From contig CM024757.1 of assembly GCA_014218235.1 (NCBI GenBank), forward strand, positions 151,541,371-151,605,370: a stretch of DNA of 64,000 bases, written 5' to 3'. The notes under the pieces are model-generated. The model was not told the DNA's origin, made no database searches, and saw only the letters and a list, made by a program, of their open reading frames with translations. This document shows, piece by piece, positions 24,642 through 35,694 of the stretch (the stretch's first letter is position 1; the number at the start of each line of letters is the position of its first letter). The translations under genes were made by a program, and so were the position numbers. Origin of the DNA: Colocasia esculenta (lineage: Eukaryota > Streptophyta > Magnoliopsida > Alismatales > Araceae).

Positions 24642-26928
24642 TGTTGCCCAGTTGACGAGCCCAGAGGGGGGGTGAATGGGTCTTTTAAAAATAATCTACA
24701 AGATACCTGTAACTAAAAATATTCACACAAACGTTCTTCGAAGGAGGTTAGTGACTGTTAGTTTAAATATCAAACACACAAAGAAGACAATCACACAACA
24801 CAAGGATTATCCTGGTTCGGACCTCCTCTCCTTAGGAGTCCTACGTCCAGACCCTGAGCAATAACTCAGGATTTCACTAACTAGGGTATAGTCCCCCTAA
24901 GGACACAACAACACCCAGCTCAGCTCGTCTTCCTTCACACCCGAAGGGAACAACAACACCCTGGATACCTCACCAGGTCTTCCTTCACAACCGAAGGGAA
25001 CTACACCCTGGATACTACCAGGTCTTCCTTCACACCCGAAGGGAACAGCAACTCAAAGAGAATTGAATGAAATTCAAGCCCCTAGATCAAGCTTTTAACA
25101 AGCCAAGATCTGAAGCAACTAGCACTGAGAGGAAGGATCTAAACAAGGCACACTCTCAGAACTACACGGGCTCTCTTAGAAAATCTATTACAACACAGAG
25201 AGCGAAGAGCTGAAGGTGATGAGGAATGAGATTTTGGCTCTAGACTTTTCTGCAGAAGAATTTGAATACTTGAACACAAGATCTATCGTAGTATCTATCT
25301 GGTATATCTGTTTTCTTCTATTCTTCTGACTTGAATTTATATCTTCAATTTGAAATATAGACGTTGAAGTGTCCGTTGTCTCTCTCTCTTGAGTAGTCAT
25401 TAGACTGTTTGAAATTTGGAAGCTTCAACTATCTTTTTTCCATTTGAGCATGCAAGAGATAGGGTCTTCTGATGTCTATAGGTCCAACGTTGAATGATAG
25501 AAAGTCTTCAGGACCCTGCACACATTAAATGCTAGACAGTAGACAACTCAAACTGTCTCTTGTTGTCAGTATACGTTGATGTGAGTGTTCACTAGAATAG
25601 CAATCCCAAATAGCTTGTTTTAAAAGATGTATACAGAGTAAGCACAATAATGGACGATATTGTCTGCATGCATGCAGAGATACGTTCAGAACTCATAAAT
25701 GCAGGAGTGACAGATAGATATATGCGTGACTTTGACTAGTCAACGCTTCAAGAGATAAGATAAAAATCAAGTTGATATAAACTGTAAAGTCGTTGTCTAT
25801 ATGACTTATGAAATCGTTATGAATACTAACAAGTCATTATAGAGAGCAAATCGTTATGAACACTTATCAAGTCGTTATGAGTTCTAAAGAAATCGTTGCG
25901 CAAAGCAAATCGTTGTGGGCGCTTAAAGAAATCTTTGTGCAAAGCAAATCGTTATAAGCGCTTAAAGAAATCTTTGTGCAAAGCAAATCATTATGAACGC
26001 TTAAAGAAATCATTGTGCAAAGTAAATCGTTATGAACGCTTAAAGAAATCTTTGTGCAAAGCAAATCGTTATGAGCGCTTAAAGAAGTCTTTGTGCAAAG
26101 CAAATCGTTATGAACGGCAAGTCGTTTCAAGTTCTAAAGAAATCGTTACGGTAACTTATGAAATCGTTACGACAGGCAAGTCGTTGCGAGTTCTAAAGAA
26201 ATCGTTACGGTAACTTATGAAATCGTTACGACATGCAAGTCGTTGCGAGTTCTAAATAAATCGTTACGGTAACTTATAAAATCGTTACGACGGGCAAGTC
26301 GTTGCGAGTTCTAAAGAAATCGTTATGGTAACTTATGAAATCGTTACGACGAGCAAGTCGTTGCGAGTTCTAAAGAAATCGTTACGGTAACTTATGAAAT
26401 CGTTACGACGGGCAAGTCGTTACGAGTTCTAAAGAAATCGTTACGGTAACTTATGAAATCGTTACGACGGGCAAGTCGTTGCGAGTTCTAAAGAAATCGT
26501 TATGATAACTTATGAAATCGTTCCGACGGGCAAGTCGTTGCGAGTTCTAAAGAAATCGTTACGGTAACTTATGAAATCGTTACGACGGGTAAGTCGTTAC
26601 GAGTTCTAAAGAAATCGTTACGATAACTTATGAAATCGTCATGACATCGACTTGTTTGAAACAACATGACTTTTCAGTCTTAGAATGAAATCGTTATGAA
26701 TTTCAACAGAAATCGATATGGACTTAGAGAAATGTCATGTTGAAAAGATTAAAGCTTCAGAGAAGTAATGCATACCTTTATTGGCTTGTTTGACCTTGGT
26801 ATTTTTCCTGTACTTTAAGACTTATGAAATATTCATTAGATATTATTTTTAAAAACTAGTTTAGTTTTGTTAATCACCAAAATACATATGTAATTAATTG
26901 AAATTACATGGGGACAGACTGATCATCA
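24642..26928 (-). repeat. SIRE 1 5' LTR
   Basis: Begins (on +) TGTTGCCCAGTTGACGAGC at 24642 and ends GATCATCA at 26928, with intact TG...CA ends. Tandem arrays match those of the 3' LTR: 39 bp units 25889-26130 and 59 bp units 26139-26640. Confidence 0.94.
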
Positions 26929-26963
26929 CTAACTACTACCTTTACTCTTCCTGCTACTCTCAA

Positions 26964-28388
26964 GCACCCGGTACTATCGGCCCGACCCTCTTCAAAGCCA
27001 GTTCATACTCGCAGGTCACATCATCGTCCTCCGTCACTTCCACTGAAATGATGCCCATGGCACACCCCTCCTAATGGATGATGGCGCTCCTTACGTCCCG
27101 TTCATCATGTTCATCGTTCATCTTCCACGCTTGGATTTGCGGGTAGTGGGAGAGGGTTGGCACAACCATGTGTGCTGCACCACACTGGAGGTAGCACCGG
27201 TCAGGGTTGTAGAGGACCAGTGCTTCATCACCGATCAGCCGTAGAGCCAAGCCAATGCGCTGAGGGACGCGGATCATCTTGTTGTGGAGAAATCTCAGGC
27301 GCATCTCGAACCGCTCCTCCGTCATTGTCTTGAAGTAAATCCTCCATTCTTTCAACCCATTGATCATTACCATTGCACACCATGCCTGGGTAGTCATATG
27401 AAGTGGAGCACCAACGAAGGCGAGCAGGTGATGGAGCATGCTCATGCACTTGACGGAAGGATCATCTGTCGCCTTGAAGTTGATATACATCCCCATCCAG
27501 CACTCAAGGGCGACCACGGAACTGAAGAAAGGACCGCCAATAGTTGCAGAGGATAACCCAGCATAAAGATAGCCAAGTATAGCCTGAGAAATGCTCATAC
27601 TTTCCCAAGCACAGCTGATGGCGTTTAAGTTGGATGCTGAGAGAAGATGGTCCTGTGCGGGGAAGAGGATGATGCCGCATATGCAGATAGTGGCTGCCTT
27701 GGCGATGGCGAGATAATTTTCGGTCTTCCTCTTGCATTGGGAGGCGATCCATTGAGAGATGGGAATGAGATGACATAGCCAGTGCTAGTCATGGTGCGCA
27801 AGTCCTCATGTTTGGTGGTAATCTCTCCTAGAATGGCCCAGGAGTTAATGGGAGCCACGGTGTGCGCGATGCGGTACTCCTCCCCTTTCTTGTCTTTTGG
27901 GAGTCCCAGCAAGAACTCCAGCTCCTCTAGTAGGATCGTGGCCTTGAACGAGGGAAAAATGAAAGTATGAGTCTGCGGGTGCCATAGCTCCACGAGTGCG
28001 GTGAGGCTATCCCACACATGCACCATCTTATGGTAGTTCTTTGCCAGTGTAAGAACAGTAGTCAGCTTGTACTCACGCAATAAGTTCGTAGATGCCACAG
28101 GGAGCGCATTGACCATGGGCTCTAGCCATGGGATCTTGGAATAGCGCCTATTGCCCGGGAGGATCTAGAAGAGATAGAATAGAGGGTTGGCAGAAGAAGA
28201 GAATATGAAGAGGAAGAGAGAGAAAATCAAAAGATAGAGAGAGAAAGCACTTGCATGAAGATCCGACCTTGCGCTGATATGCCCGGGCACGACAGAGAGG
28301 TGGAGAAGCTCTCCATGGCCGTCCTTGCCGCCTTGGGGCCGCCATAAGGGGTGGAGCCAGCTTGGGAGGAAGAAAAGGATCTCTTCAT
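26964..28388 (-). pseudogene. Accessory gene A of Tat 1: DUF7745-like protein, antisense
   Basis: Exon 1 starts at 28388 (MKRSFSSSQAGSTPYGGPKA) about 75 bp below a TATA box. A frameshift is needed to read LHLSVVPGHISARSDL before the intron. Exon 2 (from about 28165) begins ILPGNRRYSKIPW and carries the conserved core HVWDSLTALVELWHPQTHTF and LLEELEFLLGLP, then after frameshifts ISQAILGYLYAGLSSATIGG and on to a stop near 26964. It resembles the plant DUF7745 family often found beside retrotransposons (my recognition, not a search). Homologous genes are at 51376-52667 (Tat 3) and 61302-61609 (Tat 2, truncated). SIRE 1 inserted 35 bp beyond its end. Function unknown. Confidence 0.7.
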
Positions 28389-28460
28389 GGCTTAGGGATA
28401 GTGAAAACCAAGAGAGAAGAAGAGAGAGAAGTTGTACTATGAAAATAGACCCCTGCACAC

Positions 28461-28470
28461 CTATTTATAG
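28461..28470 (-). promoter_or_regulatory. TATA box of accessory gene A (Tat 1)
   Basis: Minus strand CTATAAATAG lies 73 bp before the ATG. The Tat 2 copy has TTATAAATAG at 61211-61220, 82 bp before its ATG. The conserved placement suggests gene A has its own antisense promoter. Confidence 0.7.
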
Positions 28471-28604
28471 AGCTTCAGGTGGCCTAATCCCCATCCTAAC
28501 TCTTTTATAGAAGTTAGAGTAGTCATAGGTTTGGTCTTAGAGTCCCATTAGTGCTATGAATAGCTCTAGGATAAGGATAAGGCTCGGTTTTGGGGTTTAT
28601 CGCA

Positions 28605-28695
28605 CAGAATGATGTCGCGATGCCCCGATACGACGCGTTAGGGTCGCGACCTACTAGGGCATCGTGACAATGTCGCAACCCCCAGATATGTCGCG
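28605..28695. promoter_or_regulatory. TCGCGAC word cluster upstream of gene A (Tat 1)
   Basis: GTCGCGAT, GACGCG, GTCGCGACC, GTCGCAAC and GTCGCGTT occur within 90 bp, about 135-235 bp upstream of the gene A TATA box. The Tat 2 counterpart is at 60985-61075. Confidence 0.65.
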
Positions 28696-28699
28696 TTTC

Positions 28700-29737
28700 T
28701 ATGTTTTGTGCTTCCTCGTGTCCTATATGGTTTTGTTTTATGTGTTATTGTTGTGTATGTACATATTTTGTTTTCAAACAATCATAAACAAAATTAGAAA
28801 ACCGGAAAATTACAAAAGATGGAGCTTCATAGGTAAGTCAGGTAAGTGTCTCTATCCTTACTCCCTTGCATTACTATATGGTAATCTACTTATTATATCG
28901 CTTCAAGGATTGGCTAGTTCTCAATGTACTCTGGGATTTGAGTTCCCCTTCAACAAAAACGGTGATGATCTAGGTGCACGTTGTGAATCGCCGGATAGGC
29001 CATTAAGTTGAATAAGTTTGGGGATGATGGACTCTGTCTTGCACAGTGGTTGCAGGATGACTCTCGACCCATTCTTGTCTTATTTAACAATGTTATCCTT
29101 GATATATTTTCTATTTTCTTCTTTCTTTTGCATTTGATTTAATGATTACTTTTCTTTTAGCCCAGCATGCATCATATAGGACTTTGAGCTATCATGACTC
29201 ATCTCTGGTTAATGGTGAGCTCTTGTTGAGTGCCCAACCGTTCTTCATATTTAGAACAAGAAAACCCTATTCGACTCTGAATCAGAAGATTTGCCTCCGA
29301 GTGAGTTGCTCTTGTCGGTTTATCAAGAATTTCCCTATCTGGATTCTCTATACAATTTTTGTCTTTATTCCTTTGATCCGTTTTGGTTGTGAAATGCTCC
29401 CGGGATAGAGTCTGTGTTACCTGCCTTGCACACACATGTCCCTCCAAAATGAAACCTACAGGCCAATCGGCTAGGGTACCCCTCAATCGAGGGGTTGATC
29501 ATCCTTTTCTTTGTCCTTCTCGTCCAGACTTGTGTCTTTCTTGCATTCCGCTCAAGCAGCTAACTCAGGGCTTTCAAGAAGATTCCAATTGTTTGTTGGT
29601 TAGACTGGGTGTCTTTGACCTTGGCTCCCATCTTTTCACTCCACTCCACGTCATTTCTACTTCACTGTCATTTCATGACACCTCTGCTACACTTCCGCTA
29701 CGCTCCCTTGCAAAGTGGAAGCCAAGGAGGGGCAATT
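28700..29737 (+). other. Tat 1 non-coding tail and polypurine tract
   Basis: No gene is supported. It is homologous, in reverse, to 59936-60980 of Tat 2. It contains GAGTTCCCCTTC (about 28940), which matches a block shared with Tat 2 and Tat 3. The PPT AAGGAGGGGCAATT (29724-29737) abuts the LTR. Confidence 0.8.
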
Positions 29738-29974
29738 TGTAGACACCCGATTCTGGCCTATAAGTTGAACCATTATTCTTGTTCTCTTAATGAGCCCCAA
29801 GTTTGTCATTCATCTTGAGTCCATTCATTAGCAATGTTGTGAGCCCATTAAAGCCCAATTTTCACATTATCCCGTCCAATTATAATTCTAAAGAGTCAAC
29901 AAGCCCCATTATTGATTATTTCTTTCAATTAATTGATCATTATTTTGAGAATAATCGATTTTCCTTAACGGGAC

Positions 29975-30130
29975 GGGTCGTGGCACCGCGTTATCCTTGT
30001 CGCACCCCCCTTGGCCGTCGCGACAGCCCATGCATATCCATGCACATGCCATTGGGGTCGCGACCATCATAGCCATCGCGACTATCCTTGTCGCGCCCCT
30101 ACTATCCGTCGCAACAACAGCCACGTGCAC
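29975..30130. promoter_or_regulatory. TCGCGAC cluster, U3 of Tat 1 LTR
   Basis: Contains GTCGCGACAG, GGTCGCGACC, ATCGCGAC, GTCGCGCC, GTCGCAAC and variants. It lies 200-350 bp upstream of the LTR TATA box. The Tat 2 equivalent is at 59560-59710. Confidence 0.65.
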
Positions 30131-30904
30131 TGGTCTCCGCAACCACCTGCACATTATCCTCTATTGACCTTATCTCTATCCAAGGTAACCTCCCAATCCC
30201 CTTGACCGCGGTTTGAGGTTCCAGGACCCTTGGGGACCGCCCTAGGACTCTCCCATCCGGATTTACATCATTTTATCATTTCATTTTGGGTCATTATAAC
30301 TTAATAACGGGATAATCTCTCACATTTTCTATTTAAGGAGCCCTTCTCCTTCAGAGGGAAGAGAGCCCGGTTTTCACCACAAAGTGCTGCCAAATTTTCT
30401 CTGGACCTGACACTTAACCGGTGGCTCAATCATCCTCACCCATTTTCACTTCATCCTCTTCACCAAGTCATGGAGCCATCCTCATCCATGGAGATTGGAG
30501 GTGGAGGAGGCGACTTCTAGGGCTTTTGCATCAACTGAGGACATCATCCAATGCTAGGGAGTCACCTATTGGGGCTCTTTCATCCCTTCTCCCTCTCATT
30601 TCTTTTGTATGCATATTACTGTTTTCTTTTAGATAGGACACATTTCCCTTTTCTTTCCCATGTTTTTATACACCCAAGGGGTTTAAAAACCACACCCAGG
30701 TTCGTTCCCTCCATGCTCTCCCCTTTCACTTCATCTTTGGATAGATACTACAAAGAAATATGGTATAATAGGGTTTATTTGTTTGTTTTCTTTGTTTTGG
30801 CAGGCACACAAGCATCATTTGACGAGGGGCTCTTGTTCTCTGGCCGGCCGGAGGGTAGGAAGAAGGTCTCCCAACAATTATCCCGCACTGTAGAGAACGT
30901 GGCA

Positions 30905-30995
30905 GGAACCAACGTCGTGACAACATTAACGCGCCCTGCCTGGGCGTCGTGACCTCAGCTTCATCGCGACGGGGCGACCCATCGCGACAAAGGTA
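30905..30995. promoter_or_regulatory. TCGCGAC cluster, downstream part of Tat 1 LTR
   Basis: GTCGTGAC twice, ATCGCGACG and ATCGCGACAA within 90 bp. The Tat 2 equivalent is at 58675-58780, at the same distance from the LTR start. Confidence 0.6.
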
Positions 30996-31159
30996 GGTGC
31001 CCTATTCTCATTCCTTTTCCTAACAGAGTTAGCCTAGTTTAATTCCTATACGTTGAAAACTTGTTAGGTGGTGATCACATCCTTGTTTCCATGCCATTTT
31101 AAGTTGATTTTAAATCATGTTGCATGTTTCGAGGGGTGTGCAACCCCGTGATTACAACA

Positions 31160-32089
31160 GTCAGTGGAGAGTTTGGCTAGGTTGTATGTCGACAGCATTG
31201 TAAAGTTGCATGGTGTGCCGATGTCCATTATTTCTGACCGAGACCCGAGGTTTACATGGAGGCTGTGGCAGGGTCTTCAGGATGCTTTGGGCTCCCAGCT
31301 GAAGCTTAGTTTGGCGTTCCATCCCAGACAGATGGCCAGTCTGAGAGGATGATCTAGATGCTCGAGGATATGTTGAGAGCGTGTGTGCTTGACTGGAAGG
31401 GTGATTGGGAGCGTCATCTACCTCTTGTGGAGTTCGCCAACAACAACAGTTTTCATGCGAGCATTGGCATGGCTCCGTTTGAGGCTTTGTATGGGCGACC
31501 CTATAGATCTGCTTTGTGCTGGGAGGAGGTAGGTGATAGGTAGTTGGTTGGCCCGGAGTTGGTGCAGGAGACTTCGAATAAGATTCAACTTATCAGGCAG
31601 AGGTTGGTTGCGGCGCAGGATAGGCAGAAGAGCTACGCTGACAACAGAAGGAAGGATTTGGAGTTCGAGGTTGGCGAGCATGTATTTCTTAAGGTTTCAC
31701 CTACCCGAGGCGTTGTCAGGCTTGGCAGGCATAGCAAGTTGAGTCCGCGATTCATTGGCCCGTTTGAGATTCTCAAGCGGATGGGCAGTGTGGCATATAA
31801 GGTAGCTTTACCCCCAGCGCTAGCGAGTGTGCACCCAGTCTTCCACGTGTCTATGCTCAAGAGATACGTGAGAGATCCATCTCATGTTATTAGTCACGAG
31901 TCAGTGGAGATTTAGCCAGACTTGTCGTATGTAGAGCAACCAGTAGCTAACCTAGACCAGAAGGTTCAGCACCTCAGGAACAAGAGTATTGCATCCGTGA
32001 AGGTGTTATGGTGGAACTTCTCATAGGAGGAGACTACATGGGAGCTTGAGGACGCCATGAAGAAGAAGTATCCCCATTTATTTGGTTAG
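31160..32089 (+). pseudogene. Chromovirus integrase with chromodomain, partial
   Basis: The integrase core is entered at SVESLARLYVDSIVKLHGVP and shows IISDRDPRFTW (second catalytic Asp). A frameshift and a stop (31330-31352) interrupt the DGQSER motif that carries the catalytic Glu. It continues with VEFANNNSFHASIGMAPFEA, a stop at 31541, QKSYADNRRKDLEFEVGEHV, FIGPFEILKRMGSVAYKVAL and HPVFHVSMLKRY. A chromodomain follows (VKVLWW ... TWELEDAMKKKYPHLFG) with one internal stop at about 32024 and the end at 32089. Chromodomains of this class are thought to steer insertion to heterochromatin. Confidence 0.9.
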
Positions 32090-32349
32090 TATTTTTGTTC
32101 TAACCTCAAGGACGAAGTTTTCTTTTAGGGGGAGAGGGTGTAAGGCCCTCGAATTTTGTTCATGTTATGCTTATTTGATTTTGTGCATATTATAATTATT
32201 TAATTACTTATGTGCATATGTATATATATGTTTATTTAAGTGCATATAATGTATTTATTTAAATGTGCATATATTATTTAATTATTGATGTGCATATTGT
32301 ATTTATCTATTCTATGTATGTATGTTTATTGATATTTCTGTTTTCTACC

Positions 32350-32475
32350 GAAATCCCTGTTAACGTCAACATCCCTTGACGTTAAGGGCAGGTTGATGGC
32401 AACTTGTGTGCCGTTGACTGCATGGCTTCGAGAGATAGACGTTCAGATCGATGGACGCCAACTTCTTGTTAACAA
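32350..32475. promoter_or_regulatory. TTGACG/GACGCCAA word cluster upstream of chromovirus TATA
   Basis: TTAACGTCAACATC, CTTGACGTTAAG, GTTGATGGCAAC, CCGTTGACTG and ATCGATGGACGCCAA (32447-32461). The last 15-mer is identical to one at 52916-52930 in Tat 3. Confidence 0.6.
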
Positions 32476-33029
32476 CAGCAAAGTGGCCATTTACTTCTCT
32501 AGTTATGTTGCGATTCCAGATCTGAAAACAGCTACATTTTCTCCTGGTTCTTGATTAGGAAACCTATCCAACGTAGGAAAACCTAATCCTAGGCGCACCC
32601 CGACCCTTAAACCTATAAAACCTAATGTTTTCGGCCAGATTAGGTCCTTTGGCTAAAAGGAAAACCTATGGTTCATTTGTGAGAAAACCAGAACTTCTCA
32701 TAGCTTGATCCAGTGATTGCGGAGGTCTTCTGGCGATCTTCTTCGACTGGGAGATACTCCAAGTGTTGTAGAAGCTTCCCCGACTCCAGAGGACCTTCTG
32801 TGCAGGCGTGAAGAACTGATTTGGGGTTGCAAATCTCACCTTTTTGGCTTGGCCGAGGAGGGCTTCTTCGACAAAATCAACCCTTTAGAGATTTTATTTC
32901 AGGCAAGTAATCGAGGGGTATCATCCCTATACATGTCTTTTAGGTCTTTGCTATTTTTACAGATTTTATTCGTGTCCTGGAACCCCCAGTTCTCCTTTTT
33001 ATTTGAGTTCGGTCTGCACTTCTGTAGAT

Positions 33030-33130
33030 AGGAGGTTGACGACAACCTTGTTTCCACCACGTTCTTGAGTTGACGGCAGCATCTTGTGCCGTTAACCCAT
33101 GTTGGTGGCAAGACCCATGACGCCAAGTTC
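33030..33130. promoter_or_regulatory. TTGACG word cluster downstream of chromovirus TATA
   Basis: GTTGACGACAAC, GTTGACGGCAGC, CCGTTAACCCATG, GTTGGTGGCAAG and ATGACGCCAAG. Same vocabulary as Tat 3, including an 11 bp exact match GTTAACCCATG (33091 and 53700). Confidence 0.55.
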
Positions 33131-34891
33131 TTTACGATTTTCAGAACTGTGATCTCGATCTCTGTGTTGTGATTTTGAACTTCTGGTTATCTGTACATGC
33201 TGTAAAAATTAGGGTTTGTCAGGTATGGTCTCTAGGTCATATCATGAGGTTCTGTCAAATTTCTGAGTATGATTATATTTAATACAAATTTTGTATTTAG
33301 AAAATAAGCATGTTTTGGCTACGTTTAATTCGACATAAATAGTTTTGTTGCATGTTAGGGTTATAGAAAATTATCATGATCTTAGAGTGAGTTCACATGT
33401 TTTAAACCTGTTAGAACTGAAGGCTTTACTATGTACCATGTTAAGTGAATAATTCACTGAAATGATCAAAAATCTGTTTAAATTGTTAAAATTAGTTTTA
33501 CTATTGCAAAAAATCAGAAAAATTAGACATGTGACTTATTAGTTGTATGAAATCTGTGGTTAAAATTTGATGTTGTTCTGATGTCAATAGGTATTGTTTG
33601 TATTTTGACAATGATAATTAGACCATGTTAAGCATCTTTAATTTGGATAATGTAAATTTCAGTGTTTAGCAGCATGTTAGGGCACTGCTATGTTTAATTT
33701 AACACTGTGAAACAGTTATACTGAGTTCTATAAATTGAAACATGTATATTTGTTTAAAGTGCATGTGAATGAGTTAAATAGTGCATTTGAATAATGTAAA
33801 CCATGTGATTAAGTGTTAATGTGTAATATGTGCTGAGATTGATACTGCTACCATAGAAGGCTGAGAAAAGTCCCTATGGAAAGGCTCATTATGTATGTGA
33901 TATCCTGTGGGCATCCGGATGAAATCCTGGAGGTGGACAAGTGCCACTGGTTAGGGTGGAGAGGGCTTCTCCTGGTTTTGCACAGTTACCAAGATTTGTC
34001 ACTATATTGCCTAGGTGACGGGTATGTGTTATGTGAATGTGTGTCATTTATGGTGGTCGGACTATGTGTCACGGAAATTAAGTGTAAAAGTGTGGAAACT
34101 GTGAATATGTGTAATGTGAACATGTGATAGTGTTATGTGAATGTGATAGTATGTGAAAAGATGTGAAACCATGTGAATGAGAGTTATTCATGTTAAAACA
34201 GCAAGCTAAAGATGTGAATTTGTATATAAAAGCATGTGAAAAATGTTAGATATAATGCTAGGATTGTTAATTATTCCTGTGCATAATTCCATGATCAAAT
34301 TGTGTGGAGTTGTGAAATGATATGAATAGAAATTGAAACCATGAATCATGTTACATGTTATGTGTAGAAAGCATGTGTAGGTTATTTATGGTTAATTGTC
34401 ATGATGCATGTGCCATGTATTTCTCTTATTGTTTAAAAGACTAGCATGTGTATATGATATGTGTAAGGATGTGACTTTAGGTTGCTTGCTAGGTCTTTTT
34501 GGAAGACTCATACTTACTTTAACATACAGGGGAGACAGGTGTCCCCGTACTTGAGAAGGACATTGTGAGGAGCGACTCTGAGCGTGAGGAGTAGCTGCAT
34601 TTGTGGAGATCGCTGCTTAGTTTGCTTTATTTCATTAGTATGTGAACAATGCCATTATGTTACTATGGACTTGTATAATGTGGACAATTGTTATTTACAT
34701 TTGCTATATAGACTGTGGAATTATGTGAATGATGATGGAATGAAACTTCTCTTTTATTTCCGCTGTACTCTTTTGTTATTTATGTACATCTCGACCTATT
34801 GTGTAGCGTTAGGTAAATGTCCCACTGTAATGACGCCATTTATATCGATGTGGATTGTTATAATCGTACCGGTATAAGGAGGGTCATTACA

Positions 34892-35265
34892 CAAAACTAA
34901 CTCAAAAAGTAGTTTGGAAATGTTACAAAGTTAGCTCAAGTGAGTTAGACTAAAGGTGGGTCAAATGTGAGTTAACTCAAAATTTTCCAACCCACCTCTG
35001 GAGGTGGGTTGGAGTTAATCCATTTAGTTAACTATCTTTTTGCCCTCACAGTACACAACATTAATTGCTACTTTTCTTTTCCCAATATAGGTTAACTTAC
35101 TTTTTCTTACCAAAGTACATTTGATAAAAATAAGTTAACTCAATATAGTCAAATGAGTTAACTCACTTGCAAATAAAGTAAAAGTGAGTTAAAAGTGGGC
35201 TAACTTTAGCTCTAGGTTAAAGTTAATTTTAACCCAACCCATTACCAAAGAGGGCCAAGGGTCCA
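34892..35265. repeat. AT-rich non-coding element-like stretch with GTTAACTC words
   Basis: GAGTTAACTCA-type motifs recur at least six times. A perfect 12 bp stem with a 2 nt loop (CCAACCCACCTC TG GAGGTGGGTTGG) is at about 34988-35013. The right edge CCATTACCAAAGAGGGCC resembles ends of some plant MITEs, but I could not find a matching inverted terminus on the left. Confidence 0.35.
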
Positions 35266-35274
35266 ATAAGGCCC

Positions 35275-35636
35275 ATGGCCACCCCCGACACCCCCCCCCC
35301 CCCGGTTCACACTACCACCCCCCCTCCTCCACCCCTACACTGCCCCACACCATCGAGCCCCCCCTCCCACCCCCCACTGCCCCCCCCCCCCCCCCCCCCC
35401 CACCACCACCACCCCCACACCGCCAGGAACACCCCTCCACACCGTCAGTCGCCGCACAAAGAGAGAGAGAGAGAGAGAGGGCTTACTAGAGGAGAAGATG
35501 ATGGTGGCTTCAGCGGCGTCTGATAGCCGCTCCAGTGGGGTTTGATAGCGGCTTTAGCGGTAGTGACGATGGTGTCCGATGGCTGTAACGACAGCGTCTG
35601 ATGGCAGTGACGACTGGTGACGATTGTGGCGACGAC

Positions 35637-35690
<54 letters not shown>
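35275..35690. repeat. C-rich low-complexity and (GA)n microsatellites
   Basis: CCCACC/poly-C tracts (35285-35430) and (GA)n runs at about 35459-35480 and 35645-35689. A Pro-rich ORF here is a by-product of base composition. Confidence 0.85.
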
Positions 35691-35694
35691 AATA

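Larger units (their letters stand above)
13093..26928 (-). mobile_element. SIRE/Maximus-type Ty1/copia retrotransposon 1, both LTRs present
   Basis: Nearly full-length (13.8 kb) and antisense to Tat 1. Right LTR (5') 24642-26928 and left LTR (3') 13093-15380 are 2287 and 2288 bp. The 5 bp target duplication CTAAC is present at 13088-13092 and 26929-26933. Initiator-Met primer site, gag, protease, integrase, RT, RNase H and a long extra ORF follow in copia order. The LTRs differ visibly at a few percent of positions, so the insertion is not recent. The outer dinucleotide TG of the left LTR has changed to TA (13093-13094). Confidence 0.95.
5862..31159 (+). mobile_element. Tat-lineage Ty3/gypsy retrotransposon 1
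   Basis: One element is assembled from pieces interrupted by two later insertions: CACTA 1 at its left edge in the window and SIRE 1 at 13093-26928. Order: reverse transcriptase, RNase H, second RNase H, integrase (all +), then antisense accessory genes B and A, a non-coding tail, PPT (29724-29737) and 3' LTR (29738-31159). The dual RNase H and antisense extra genes between integrase and 3' LTR are typical of the Tat lineage. Genes B and A belong to one element because Tat 3 (49928-58515) has the same order without the SIRE insertion. The 5' LTR and gag are outside the window. Confidence 0.82.
29738..31159 (+). repeat. Tat 1 3' LTR (1422 bp)
   Basis: Begins TGTAGACACCCGATTCTGG and ends GTGATTACAACA. 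The homologous Tat 2 LTR is 1420 bp (58516-59935). A TATA-like CTATTTAAGG is at 30329-30338. TCGCGAC clusters lie about 237 bp (29975-30130) and 1170 bp (30905-30995) from the LTR start. The flank GTCAG (31160-31164) would be the target duplication; its partner is outside the window. Confidence 0.9.
31160..34891 (+). mobile_element. Chromovirus (Tekay/Del-like Ty3/gypsy), 3' part
   Basis: Integrase with C-terminal chromodomain, polypurine tract and a 2.75 kb 3' LTR. The Tat 1 LTR ends exactly where the integrase frame begins, so Tat 1 inserted into this chromovirus and the rest lies left of the window. It is therefore one of the oldest layers here. Confidence 0.88.
32139..34891 (+). repeat. 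Chromovirus 3' LTR (2753 bp)
   Basis: Starts TGTAAGGCCCTCGAATTTTG right after the purine tract AGGGGGAGAGGG (32127-32138) and ends GGTCATTACA at 34891. TATA box CTATAAAACC at 32613-32622. Clusters of TTGACG-type words lie before and after it. The rest is AT-rich and non-coding; ORFs in it are chance. Confidence 0.9.

Noticed and set aside
34892..35265. A hAT-type MITE
   Set aside because: The right edge looks suitable but no matching terminal inverted repeat or 8 bp duplication was found, so only a low-confidence repeat was recorded.
35275..35523. Proline/histidine-rich ORF
   Set aside because: Pure product of poly-C and CCA microsatellite sequence.
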